Of a stretch of DNA of 64,000 bases, positions 17,074-25,228 are shown piece after piece (position 1 is the stretch's first letter; each line of letters starts with the position of its first letter). This stretch comes from Lichenicoccus sp965276875 (GTDB lineage: Bacteria > Pseudomonadota > Alphaproteobacteria > Acetobacterales > Acetobacteraceae), in contig NZ_OZ255701.1 of the NCBI RefSeq assembly GCF_965276875.1, positions 1,116,001 through 1,180,000 on the forward strand, read 5' to 3'. The notes beneath the pieces are model-generated. The model did no database searches. It was not told the origin of the DNA and saw nothing but the letters and a program-made list of their open reading frames with translations. The position numbers and the translations under genes were made by a program.

Positions 17074-17600
17074 GAGAGCATGCAAAGTGGTGGGGTTCAA
17101 ACTGCGGTAGAGGCCGGGCGGACGTCGTTCGCGGCCCGGAAGTTGGAGTAAATCTGGCAGAACGATCTCTCCAGAGTGCCGTCGAGAAAGGCGACGCGAA
17201 TGTCGAGGAAAGGCTGCACGGTCCACCGGTTCCAGCGCATCTGCTGCTTCTTCACCATGCGCTTGGCGATGATCTCGTTGGACTACGCTCTCGACGAACG
17301 CCGTCGAGATTGGCTCGCCGCGTCGCCGGCGAGCGCTGTAATTTACCAACGCGGACTGGCTCGCCTCCAGATTGGAGAGCAGATCATCAAGATGGCCCCG
17401 AAGGGAGCGCACGCCCACGATGTGGCGGATGCTCCCACTCCCGAGCCATCGGCGGACCTCGGCCAGCTTGATCAGGCAGCCCTTCCAGCGACCGTGCCAG
17501 AGGCGCCACTTCGCGCGCTCGACGTCTCGGTGACGTCGCTTGCCAAGCCCGGCCCCATCGAGCTCCAGCGGGCGACGTGTCATGTCGGACGACCGCCCGG
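17074..17600 (-). mobile_element. ISKra4-like remnant, copy 2
   Basis: The minus-strand frames give VERAKWRLWHGRWKGCLIKL, RHIVGVRSLRGHLDDLL and RGEPISTAFVESVV, followed after frameshifts by RWNRWTVQPFLDI. These are the same blocks as in copy 1 at 3890-4480. The low-coordinate end carries GAGAGCATGCAAAG (17074-17087), the inverse of the end of copy 3 (CTTTGCATGCTCTCC at 25158-25172). This defines the terminal inverted repeat. The N-terminal half is missing, with the break near 17560-17600. Confidence 0.6.
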
Positions 17601-17746
17601 CGGCAGCCCAGCGCATGGGGCCTCAGCCTTTCCACTGAATGAGAGGCTGCTTCCCGAACTCGATCGCTACCCGGTCGGTCCGGGAAGGCCGACAACATCC
17701 TCGTCAAACAGGGCGGCCAGGGCCGCAGGATAATGGAGATCGTGTG

Positions 17747-18607
17747 ATGACCGTCCGTTTCACCACCGTCGAAGTCGATGGGCTCAAGGTGTTCTACCGT
17801 TCCGCTGGCGACCCGAGCGCTCCGGCCGTGCTGCTGCTGCACGGCTTCCCCAGCGCCAGCCACATGTTCCGCGACCTGATCCCGGAGCTGGCCGGCAAGT
17901 ATCATGTCGTCGCCCCGGACCTGCCCGGCTTCGGCATGACCGAGCAGCCCGCTCGCGACGCCTTTGCCTACACCTTCGAGAACATCACCAAGGTGGTCGG
18001 CCGCTTCACCGAGGTGCTCGGCTTGAAGACGTTTGCCATCTATGTCTTTGACTACGGCGCCCCGGTCGGCTTCCGTCTGGCGCTGGCGCATCCTGACCGC
18101 ATCACCGCGATCGTCTCCCAGAACGGCAACACTTACCTGGAAGGCGTATCCGAGGCCTTCGCCCCGATCCAGGCCTACTGGAACGAGCCGACCCAGGCCA
18201 ACCGCGATGCCCTACGCGGCCTCCTGGCCCCGCAGACCACCCTCTTTCAATACACCCACGGCGTGAGCGATGCGGCGCTGGTGTCGCCCGACGGCCGCAA
18301 CCTCGATGACTTCTACCTGGCGCGCCCGGGCAACGACGAGATCCAGTTGGACCTGATGGGCGACTACAAGACCAACGTCGCTCTCTACGGCGACATTCAG
18401 GCCTATATGCGAGACAAGCGGCCGCCGGTGCTGGTCATCTGGGGCAGGAACGACCCCTTCTTCATCCCCCCGGGTGCGGAAGCCTTCAAACGGGACGTGC
18501 CGAACGCGGAGGTGCGCTTCGTCGACAGCGGCCACTTCGCGCTCGAGACCCACGCGAGCGAGATCGGCGCCGCCATGCGCGACTTCCTCGCCAAGCATTT
18601 GCGCTGA
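17747..18607 (+). CDS. Alpha/beta hydrolase, haloalkane dehalogenase/epoxide hydrolase type (copy A)
   Basis: This 286-residue protein starts at 17747 (MTVRFTTVEVDGLKVFYRSA) behind GGAG. It has the oxyanion motif HGFPSASHMFRDL, the nucleophile elbow VFDYGAPVGFR in which Asp replaces the usual Ser, the acid region WGRNDPFFIPPGAEAF and the catalytic His in DSGHFALETHA. An Asp nucleophile points to haloalkane or haloacid dehalogenases and epoxide hydrolases; the true substrate is unknown. No signal peptide is seen. It is the first of three paralogues in 5 kb (also 20342-21325 and 21729-22667), and the most divergent: the residue before the Asp is Phe instead of His. Confidence 0.88.
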   Translation: MTVRFTTVEVDGLKVFYRSAGDPSAPAVLLLHGFPSASHMFRDLIPELAGKYHVVAPDLPGFGMTEQPARDAFAYTFENITKVVGRFTEVLGLKTFAIYVFDYGAPVGFRLALAHPDRITAIVSQNGNTYLEGVSEAFAPIQAYWNEPTQANRDALRGLLAPQTTLFQYTHGVSDAALVSPDGRNLDDFYLARPGNDEIQLDLMGDYKTNVALYGDIQAYMRDKRPPVLVIWGRNDPFFIPPGAEAFKRDVPNAEVRFVDSGHFALETHASEIGAAMRDFLAKHLR

Positions 18608-18616
18608 CCTTCGACC

Positions 18617-18642
18617 GCCGGGTGCCACTTGCGGCGCCCGGC
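18617..18642 (+). other. Strong hairpin after hydrolase copy A
   Basis: GCCGGGTGCC and GGCGCCCGGC pair over 10 positions (one G-T) around a 6-base loop, ten bases after the stop codon. No U-run follows. It may terminate weakly or protect the upstream message. Confidence 0.45.
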
Positions 18643-18695
18643 TTCCCTGACCTTCAAGGCCGCTGAGAGCGGACCTTCGTCGACGGAGACTGACC

Positions 18696-19085
18696 ATGAC
18701 TTCCACCCCGACGGACATCGTCCGCGACTTCTACGACAAGCTTTCCGGCGGCGACGCCCCCGGCGCCCTGGGCCTGATGGACCCGCACATCGAGTGGATC
18801 ACCATGTGGCATTACAAGGTCGAAGGCCGCGGCCCAGGCCCCGTCGCCGAGGGCCTGTTCAAGCCCTTGATGGCAGAGTGGACCAGCTTCTCGCTCGTGC
18901 CTACAGAGTTCATCACCGAAGGTGAGACCGTGGTGTCGCTCGGCGATTTCAGAGGCGTCCACGGCACCACCGGCAAGATTTCCGAGGCGCGCTACGCCCA
19001 CGTCTGGACGGTGAAGGACGGGAAGATCACCCGCTTCCGGCAATACATTGATACCCTGGCCGTTGCGGAAGCTCGGCGTCCGTGA
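18696..19085 (+). CDS. SnoaL-like/NTF2-like protein (copy 2)
   Basis: This 129-residue protein has a single NTF2-like fold: IVRDFYDKLSGGDAPGALGL, HIEWITMWHYKVEGRGPGP, and HVWTVKDGKITRFRQYIDTL. It is a paralogue of 13439-13828, sharing length and blocks. It lies 88 bases after hydrolase copy A and 75 before the DUF1348 gene, in the same direction. The co-location with hydrolases and a reductase suggests a part in small-molecule breakdown; the ligand is unknown. Confidence 0.84.
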   Translation: MTSTPTDIVRDFYDKLSGGDAPGALGLMDPHIEWITMWHYKVEGRGPGPVAEGLFKPLMAEWTSFSLVPTEFITEGETVVSLGDFRGVHGTTGKISEARYAHVWTVKDGKITRFRQYIDTLAVAEARRP

Positions 19086-19160
19086 CCTGCCACCGGCCGG
19101 GCCACTCCGCCCATGTCCGGCCGACGTCCCTCATCCGCTTACTTGCCTGAGAACCACGCC

Positions 19161-19625
19161 ATGAGTCGGCCGCCGCTCCCCCCGTTCACCGAAGAGACCG
19201 CGATCCAGAAGGTGCGAGCCGCTGAGGACGCCTGGAATACACGCGATCCGGCGCGGGTGGTCCTGGCCTACACGCCTGACAGCCACTGGCGGAACCGGGC
19301 CGAGTTTCCGAACGGTCGCCAGGAGATCAAGGACTTTCTCACCCGCAAGTGGGCCCGGGAGCTGGACTACCGCCTGATCAAGGAGCTCTGGACCTTCGCC
19401 GGAGACCGCATCGCGGTGCGGTTTGCCTACGAGTACCGTGACGACAGCGGTCACTGGTTCCGCGCCTACGGCAACGAGAACTGGCGCTTTGACGCGGACG
19501 GTCTGATGGCCGCGCGTTTCGCCAGCATCAACGAACACCCCATCGCCGAGGCCGAGCGGCATTTCCGCTGGCCCCTGGGTCGCCGCCCCGACGACCACCC
19601 GGGCCTCAGCGCGCTTGGCCTCTGA
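19161..19625 (+). CDS. DUF1348 nuclear transport factor 2-like protein, intact copy
   Basis: This 154-residue protein starts at 19161 (MSRPPLPPFTEETAIQKVRA). The whole length fits DUF1348: AAEDAWNTRDPARVVLAYTP, WRNRAEFPNGRQEIKDFLTR, RELDYRLIKELWTFAGDRIA and the end RRPDDHPGLSALGL. It is the intact paralogue of the broken gene at 9840-10288. Members are small cytoplasmic NTF2-fold proteins of unproven function, often beside hydrolases or reductases. The gene is 55 bases before an AzoR-like gene. Confidence 0.86.
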   Translation: MSRPPLPPFTEETAIQKVRAAEDAWNTRDPARVVLAYTPDSHWRNRAEFPNGRQEIKDFLTRKWARELDYRLIKELWTFAGDRIAVRFAYEYRDDSGHWFRAYGNENWRFDADGLMAARFASINEHPIAEAERHFRWPLGRRPDDHPGLSALGL

Positions 19626-19680
19626 CGCCAAACCCGCCGGCACGCCGGCGATCACCTCCCGCAGCCGAAAGGTATCCGCC

Positions 19681-20337
19681 ATGACCAAGCTACTCTTCAT
19701 CCAAGCCTCTCCTCGCGGCGAGCAGTCCAAATCGATCCAGGTCGCCGAAACCTACCTCGACGCCCTGAAGGCGACGAGCCCGATGCTGGAAGTGGACGTC
19801 CTCCCTTTGTGGGAGACCGAGCTGCCGGCGTTCGACGGCGACAAGGCCGCCGCCAAGGTCAACGTGATGCTCGGCCAAGAACAGAACGCCGTGCAGAAGA
19901 CTGCGTGGGACCAGGTGGTAGAGGTCGCCTCCCGCTTCATCGCTGCGGACCGCTACCTGTTCGCGGCACCGATGTGGAACGGCACGGTTCCATACCGGCT
20001 GAAGCACTACATCGACATCATCAACCAGCCGGGTCTTCTGTGGGGTCTGAAGCCTGAGACCGGCTATTTCGGCCTGCTGCAGAACAAGCACGCGACCCTG
20101 GTGCTGACCGCCGGCGCCTACGCCGACAGCTTCCCGTCACCGGCCTTCGGGGTCGACCACCAGTCCACCTACCTCAAGGCCTGGCTCAACCAGACCGGCA
20201 TCACCGCCATCGACGAGCTGCGGTTCCAACCTACGCTCCTGACGCCTGACCCCCAGGGCGCATTCGAGCAGGCCAAACAGGCCGCGGTCGACCTCGCCAA
20301 AGCACACGCGCGCGTCCAAAGGCAGGAGAAGGAGTAA
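19681..20337 (+). CDS. azoR: FMN-dependent NADH-azoreductase-like flavodoxin-fold protein
   Basis: This 218-residue protein starts at 19681 behind CCGAAAGG. The flavodoxin-like fold shows the FMN phosphate loop (FIQASPRGEQSKSIQVAETY), the second FMN loop (APMWNGTVPYRLKHYID) and the family's third block (VLTAGAYADSFP). AzoR proteins are cytoplasmic dimers that reduce quinones and azo compounds with NAD(P)H. It is 4 bases upstream of hydrolase copy B, so the two are probably co-translated. The gene symbol follows the family; the substrate here is not known. Confidence 0.85.
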   Translation: MTKLLFIQASPRGEQSKSIQVAETYLDALKATSPMLEVDVLPLWETELPAFDGDKAAAKVNVMLGQEQNAVQKTAWDQVVEVASRFIAADRYLFAAPMWNGTVPYRLKHYIDIINQPGLLWGLKPETGYFGLLQNKHATLVLTAGAYADSFPSPAFGVDHQSTYLKAWLNQTGITAIDELRFQPTLLTPDPQGAFEQAKQAAVDLAKAHARVQRQEKE

Positions 20338-20341
20338 GGCC

Positions 20342-21325
20342 ATGAACTCTGGCGAGCTTGAAAACGCGATCCCCGGCGCGGCCCCGCTCGCGGGCTCCGC
20401 GGCAGCGACAAGTCCCATCCCTTCGACCACGGCAACAATCACCTATCACCGCACTCAGGTCGACGGAGTCGGGATCTTCTATCGGGAGGCGGGTCCCAAG
20501 GATGCGCCCACCATCGTGCTGCTGCACGGCTTCCCGTCCTCATCGCGATCATTCGACACGCTGATCCCGCTGCTGGCGACACGCTATCACCTGATCGCGC
20601 CGGATTTTCCGGGCTTCGGCCACAGCGACGCGCCGCCGCCGCCGGCCTACGCCTACACCTTCGACCACCTGGCGCAGACCATGGATCATCTCCTCGAGGC
20701 GCTGAACATCGAGCGGTACAGTCTCTATATCCACGACTACGGCGCGCCGGTCGGAATGCGGCTGATTATGGCCCATCCCGAGCGCCTGCAGGTGCTGATT
20801 ACCCAGAACGGCAACATCTACCAAGCCGGCCTGGGCGCGAAGTGGAGCAAGATCGCCCAGTATTGGGCCGACCCGGCCGCGCACCCGGAGGTGATCGACG
20901 CCTTCCTGTCGCCGGAGGGGACCGAGCAGCGGCATACCTTGGGGACCTCGCATCCGGAGTGCTACAATCCCGACACCTGGACGGACGAAATCGCGCATTT
21001 GTCCAAGCCCGGCCAGCGCGAGATCCAGGCGGCGCTGCTCTACGACTACCAGACCAATGTCGCCGCCTACCCTGCCTGGCAGGCATGGCTCCGACAGCAT
21101 CGGCCGCCAACCCTGGTGGCCTGGGGCGCCAACGACCCGTCCTTCATCGCGGCCGGTGCGACGGCCTTCCGTAACGATCTGCCGGATGCCGAGATCCACC
21201 TGCTGGACGCTGGCCATTTCCCCCTCGATGAAAAGAACGACGAGACCGCCGCGCTGATTCTGACCTTTATGGCTAAGCACTTGCTTTCGAGCGCACTGGC
21301 CGAGCGCGAGGGCGCAGAGAGATGA
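20342..21325 (+). CDS. Alpha/beta hydrolase, dehalogenase/epoxide hydrolase type (copy B)
   Basis: This 327-residue paralogue of copies A and C carries HGFPSSSRSFDTL, the Asp nucleophile in YIHDYGAPVGMR, WGANDPSFIAAGATAF and the catalytic His in DAGHFPLDEKND. The N-terminus (MNSGELENAIPGAAPLAGSA, then PIPSTT) is not hydrophobic, whereas copy C has a signal peptide ending just before the same PIPST. Copy B therefore looks like a cytoplasmic version that has lost its export signal. Its stop overlaps the ATG of an arylformamidase-like relic (ATGA, 21322-21325). Confidence 0.87.
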   Translation: MNSGELENAIPGAAPLAGSAAATSPIPSTTATITYHRTQVDGVGIFYREAGPKDAPTIVLLHGFPSSSRSFDTLIPLLATRYHLIAPDFPGFGHSDAPPPPAYAYTFDHLAQTMDHLLEALNIERYSLYIHDYGAPVGMRLIMAHPERLQVLITQNGNIYQAGLGAKWSKIAQYWADPAAHPEVIDAFLSPEGTEQRHTLGTSHPECYNPDTWTDEIAHLSKPGQREIQAALLYDYQTNVAAYPAWQAWLRQHRPPTLVAWGANDPSFIAAGATAFRNDLPDAEIHLLDAGHFPLDEKNDETAALILTFMAKHLLSSALAEREGAER

Positions 21326-21690
21326 ACTCGACCGTGAGAGGCATGAGCCAGGCGGCGCTGATGGACCGATCCCGCTCGGAAGGCTTGACGCTCCACGAGG
21401 CGCCCGCCGTCGCACGCGAGAATCAACACGGCTGAGTTCACCCTGGCCCCCGAAGCGTCGGTCCCGCAGATGGCAGCCGAGATTCAAACGCTGTCCGACG
21501 ACCTCGCGCATAGTCCTGACAGCGCTGGAAACGGCCGCCGACCGGTCTGCCTCCGCGACCGCTCCGCAGGCGGACATTTGGCCGCGTCTAGCAGCGACCA
21601 CCTGTCGGTCTCGCTGATGGTGGTGGTCGGTCGCCTGATCGACCTGGAGCCCATCTCCCCCTCGTGCGTGACCTTAACGACTCGTCTGAG
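21322..21690 (+). pseudogene. Arylformamidase-like alpha/beta hydrolase, internally deleted
   Basis: The ATG at 21322 gives MNSTVRGMSQAALMDRS, matching the start of the intact protein at 11782-12612 (MENIYRGMSRQDLD). After a stop, another frame gives EFTLAPEASVPQMAAEIQTL, RSAGGHLAAS and GRLIDLEPIS, matching its EYTLAPEASMTEIVHEIGTL, HSAGGQLAAL and GLFDLEPIS. The segment with the HGGYW motif is missing, the nucleophile neighbourhood has changed (DRSAGG for GHSAGG), and the C-terminus is absent. Overlap with hydrolase copy B shows it was once part of that operon. Confidence 0.75.
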
Positions 21691-21728
21691 GGGGGACATT
21701 ACCTTCTCAAATCAAGAGGGATCTCCTC

Positions 21729-22667
21729 GTGAACCGGCTATCGAACTACGTTCTTGCCACCACCCTTTCTTTAGGCTCGGCACAAGCCGCGCCTATCCCT
21801 TCGACCAACGCCTCAACGACTTATCATCGCGTGCGGGCTGACGGTGTCGGGATTTTCTACCGGGAAGCCGGCCCTGAGAACGCTCCGGTCATAGTACTTC
21901 TGCATGGCTTCCCGTCGTCTTCGCGCGAGTTCGACACGCTCATCCCCTTGCTCGCGACGAAATACCATCTAATCGCTCCGGACTATCCCGGCTTCGGTCT
22001 TAGCGACGCACCGTCGCCGGCAAAGTATTCCTACACGTTCGATCTTCTCGCCCGAACGATAGGTGACTTTCTCGAAAAGCTGAAGATCAGGGACTATACG
22101 CTATACCTGCACGATTACGGCGCACCGATCGGATTTCGTATCATTCTGACGCGTCCCGACCGACTGCATGCGCTCATTATTCAAAACGGTAACATCTATA
22201 GGGTAGGTCTGGGAGCGAAATGGACCAAGATCGCCGAATTCTGGGCCGATCCGAAGGCCCATCCCGAGGTGCTTAACGCTTTCCTTTCGCTTTATGCCAC
22301 CAAGGAGCGCCACGTCGCCGGCACTTCCCATCTGGACCACCATGATCCGGATAGTTGGATCGACGAGTATGCGGCTCTGTCGCGACCCGGTCAGCGGGCG
22401 ATCCAAGGGGACCTACTCTACGACTACCGGACCAACGTCGCGTCCTACCCGAGATGGCAGGCCTGGCTCCGAGACCATCAGCCCCCAACCCTCGTGGTCT
22501 GGGGCGAGCACGACACTTCCTTCATCGCGCCAGGTGCCGAAGCCTTCAGGCAAGATCTTCCGGATGCGGAAATCCACCTGCTCGCCGCCGGGCACTTCGC
22601 ACTGGACGAAAAGACGGACGAGATTGCCGACTTGATCCTCCAGTTCATGGCCAAGCATTCCGGATGA
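21729..22667 (+). CDS. Secreted alpha/beta hydrolase, dehalogenase/epoxide hydrolase type (copy C)
   Basis: This 312-residue protein has a probable Sec signal peptide, MNRLSNYVLATTLSLGSAQA, with cleavage after AQA, so the enzyme should act in the periplasm. The mature part has HGFPSSSREFDTL, the Asp nucleophile in YLHDYGAPIGFR, WGEHDTSFIAPGAEAF and the catalytic His in AAGHFALDEKTD. It is closer to copy B than to copy A (for example GLGAKWTKIAEFWADPKAHP against GLGAKWSKIAQYWADPAAHP). It stands alone after the arylformamidase relic, with a spacer of about 40 bases. Confidence 0.87.
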   Translation: MNRLSNYVLATTLSLGSAQAAPIPSTNASTTYHRVRADGVGIFYREAGPENAPVIVLLHGFPSSSREFDTLIPLLATKYHLIAPDYPGFGLSDAPSPAKYSYTFDLLARTIGDFLEKLKIRDYTLYLHDYGAPIGFRIILTRPDRLHALIIQNGNIYRVGLGAKWTKIAEFWADPKAHPEVLNAFLSLYATKERHVAGTSHLDHHDPDSWIDEYAALSRPGQRAIQGDLLYDYRTNVASYPRWQAWLRDHQPPTLVVWGEHDTSFIAPGAEAFRQDLPDAEIHLLAAGHFALDEKTDEIADLILQFMAKHSG

Positions 22668-22841
22668 GGGCCCGGGCCGCGCGCATCGCATATGGCATCG
22701 CGTCAACGGCAGCGTTCAGATCGGGAACGCAATGCTGCCACCATGCTTAGGGACCGAACAGCTTGGCGGCGGTCCAGCAGCTCCGACCCGGCAGAGGGTT
22801 CATGATGTCAGGTAAGCTGAAGGTTACGCCCCGCTCCGAGT

Positions 22842-23420
22842 CTACTGCCATAGCGGCGGTAGGTAAGGCATCTTTTCTAATCGTCCTTGGCACGTCGATT
22901 GGAGGTCGTCGAAATAGGCGGGAATCCTAGATTCGAGTCCGGCTTTGGGCGCGACGCAGATATCACTGAGTGTGGAACGTGGCATCTTGGAGAAGAAACC
23001 CTTGAGGAGATTAAGCCTTGAGCCGTGTTCGAGCGTGAACACGAATGCGAAGCGGCCCTTCGATTGGCTTTCGGTCCATGGCTTGGCCGCTCTAAAAATG
23101 CGGAGTGATGACTGTCGAGGACCAGCATGGTCGCGGCGCCTTCAGGGTAGGCGGCGTCGAGCGTCTTGAGTAAGCCGGCGAACTCGCGGGACCGATGGCG
23201 GTTGTCGTGCTGCACGGAAGTGGGGGGTCCTCAGCAGTGGTGGCTGAAGGGGTGACAGGATCGAGATGCCGGGTGGTGGCGTCACACCAGGACATCCCCG
23301 AGCCGGGTCGGCAGGTGGTGCTTGAACCCGGTGGAAAACGTCGGGGAACCAAAGATGCAGACATAGTAGACGTAGGCTGGGTGGCGAAGTAGAGCATTTC
23401 TCTGGGCAGCAAGTGCTGCC
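22842..23420 (-). pseudogene. IS630-family transposase, frameshifted remnant
   Basis: Three minus-strand frames complement each other. One gives the C-terminal FTLEHGSRLNLLKGFFSKM, with Leu in the place of the catalytic Glu neighbourhood. One gives VQHDNRHRSREFAGLLKTLD and TMLVLDSHHSAF, the second catalytic Asp region. The upstream frame has WCDATTRHLDP. Together they cover the last half of a DDE transposase. Several frameshifts make it inactive. Confidence 0.6.
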
Positions 23421-23560
23421 AAATCGGTGAGATGCATGGTAGACCTAATACTTACCGGCTGAACCGCAAGCGCGACGTTGAAAGCCGGCTGGTTAGATAC
23501 ACTGTACTTGGAGGCCACCGTAGGCATAAGCGTCAGGCGACCGACAAGCATCCAAGGCAA

Positions 23561-24736
23561 TCATGACTGTCCCTCGTTTGCGCGGCTTGCATCATTGTGA
23601 TCTTCATGTTCGTCATGATGCATGTGTGCATGGCCGTGTTGCATTGGATGACGCCGGGCCACTGTGATCAAGGCGACAGTAAGACCGCCAAAAATAAGGT
23701 TCAGCCAGAAGGTGTAGTTCAGGCTGAAATGTGTTACTTCAGTCCGGATGTTGTTGTTTGCGGACGGCACGAGACCAAGCGCCGTGAACACGACGTCCAT
23801 AAGCAGGCCGGAAAGAACCATTGTCACAAAAAAAACGGTTCCGATGTAGGCCGCCATGCGCCAGCCATAGTAACGGCGGTAGGCGTCGAGCAACGGCAGC
23901 ACGATTAGGTCGGCATAGAGGAAGGCCAGGACACCGCCGAAGGAGATGCCGGAAGACCAGAGCACCGCGGCAAGCGGCACATTACCAATCGAGCAGACGA
24001 AACTCAGCACAGCCACGATCGGTCCGATCACGGCGTTCGCCGGAACCGCAAGCCAGGGCGAACTTCCCTTAAGAGAGATAGCCGACCACCAGCTGCTGGG
24101 AACAAACACGCTCAGAAAGCCGGCGATGAGAAAGCCGACCACGAGATCCTTCCAAAGCATGGACACATCCATGACGAAGGCCTGCGCAACCTGAACCGGC
24201 AGTTGCGGGTTACGCAGCTTCTGCCAAATCGTGGACCCTTCCAGCGGCATGGCGGCGTGCTCGTGACCGGAGCCCTCTTCCGTGAAGTGACGCGCCTCCT
24301 CAATCAGCTTGGTCGGGTAGGTAACCCGAACCAGCACGGCCATGATCGCCACCAGGACGACGCCGCCAAGCCACTCGGCGGCCGTGAACTGCCAGCCAAG
24401 AAGCAGATACAGGATGATTCCAAGCTCGATCACCAGATTGGTGGACGAAAACAAGAAGGCCAGGGATGGTACGAGAGCCGCGCCGCGCTTGAACAAGGTC
24501 CGGCTGACCGCGGCGGACGCGTAGGAGCAACTTGAACTCGAGGCACCAAATGCGGTTGCAAGGGCAATTTCACGGATACCATCGCGACCGAATGCCTCAC
24601 GCATGCGCTCCTGCGACACCACGGCCTGAATGACTCCGGACAGGATAAAGCCAAGTGCCAGGCTCCAACCAACATCCCAGGCCATGCCGGCCGACGTCAG
24701 CAGGGCGTCGCCTGTTTTGAAGATGAATTGCTGCAT
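23561..24736 (-). CDS. Permease, UPF0718/ArsP-like, with His-rich tail
   Basis: This 391-residue membrane protein has about eight to ten hydrophobic segments in two similar halves. The first half includes GWSLALGFILSGVIQAVVSQ, FGASSSSCSYASAA and FLFSSTNLVIELGIILYLLL; the second includes VSMLWKDLVVGFLIAGFLSV, FVCSIGNVPLAAVLWSSGIS and GVLAFLYADLIVLPLLDAYR. Internal repeats around (S)xCS(Y/I) fit the DUF318/ArsP permease group, some of which export organoarsenicals. The C-terminus ends HPMQHGHAHMHHDEHEDHND, a likely metal-binding tail. That tail suggests a metal or metalloid substrate, which remains an inference. No ars regulator was seen nearby. Confidence 0.82.
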   Translation of the reverse strand: MQQFIFKTGDALLTSAGMAWDVGWSLALGFILSGVIQAVVSQERMREAFGRDGIREIALATAFGASSSSCSYASAAVSRTLFKRGAALVPSLAFLFSSTNLVIELGIILYLLLGWQFTAAEWLGGVVLVAIMAVLVRVTYPTKLIEEARHFTEEGSGHEHAAMPLEGSTIWQKLRNPQLPVQVAQAFVMDVSMLWKDLVVGFLIAGFLSVFVPSSWWSAISLKGSSPWLAVPANAVIGPIVAVLSFVCSIGNVPLAAVLWSSGISFGGVLAFLYADLIVLPLLDAYRRYYGWRMAAYIGTVFFVTMVLSGLLMDVVFTALGLVPSANNNIRTEVTHFSLNYTFWLNLIFGGLTVALITVARRHPMQHGHAHMHHDEHEDHNDASRANEGQS

Positions 24737-25010
24737 GGCTTCGATTTACCTTTGTCAATGCTGCCGGTCGGATAGCAGTGGCTCTGTGCTTTTCTGATCA
24801 GGGCCCATCTTCATGCCCCCATGGTTTACCTGCGTGCACATGTGGAGCGGCGCCGAACTGGTGCCCGACCCCGACTTGGCAATAACCCTTTGACTCGCCG
24901 CAACAAGTCTGTTCCCGGCGAGGCTTTGATCGGCGCCGATCGGGAGCGGTCTGACTTGCTGATTTGATCAGTCCAGCACGAACCAAATCGTCTAGGCAGT
25001 TCACGGATCA
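24737..25010. other. Spacer with no supported gene
   Basis: Only short open frames occur. A minus-strand peptide with CGESKGYCQVGVGHQFGAAP and nearby His residues could be the end of a metal-related gene upstream of the permease, but it lacks a recognisable family. Confidence 0.3.
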
Positions 25011-25172
25011 TTGTGCTCGATCAGCGCGACTTCGACCTCGGCCGCCGCGCCTCACGCCAACTCGGAGACCAGCTTCAGTCGCCAGACCGGCCTCGCCGTC
25101 ATTTCCGCCCTCCTTGACGCAAAGCGTCAGGATACCCCACCAGGCACGCCTCCAGGGCTTTGCATGCTCTCC
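25011..25172 (-). mobile_element. ISKra4-like left-end fragment, copy 3
   Basis: The start at 25102 gives MTARPVWRLKLVSELA, a stop, then AAAEVEVALIEHN, parallel to MARLVRRLKPVAELASGPVS then EIEVARVERED in copy 1. The end CTTTGCATGCTCTCC at 25158-25172 matches the other copies. Only the first about 30 codons and the upstream terminus remain. Confidence 0.6.
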
Positions 25173-25228
25173 GCCACGACAAGGCATCCAATTGCGGGTG
25201 TGCCCTCTGCTCCCGATCGGTGGCGCGC

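Noticed and set aside
18617..18642. Rho-independent terminator after hydrolase copy A
   Set aside because: The stem is strong, but no T-run follows, so it is listed only as a hairpin.
24798..25011. Small His/Cys-containing minus-strand ORFs upstream of the permease as a metal chaperone
   Set aside because: No family match recognised and the frame is broken; the Cys and His residues may be coincidental.
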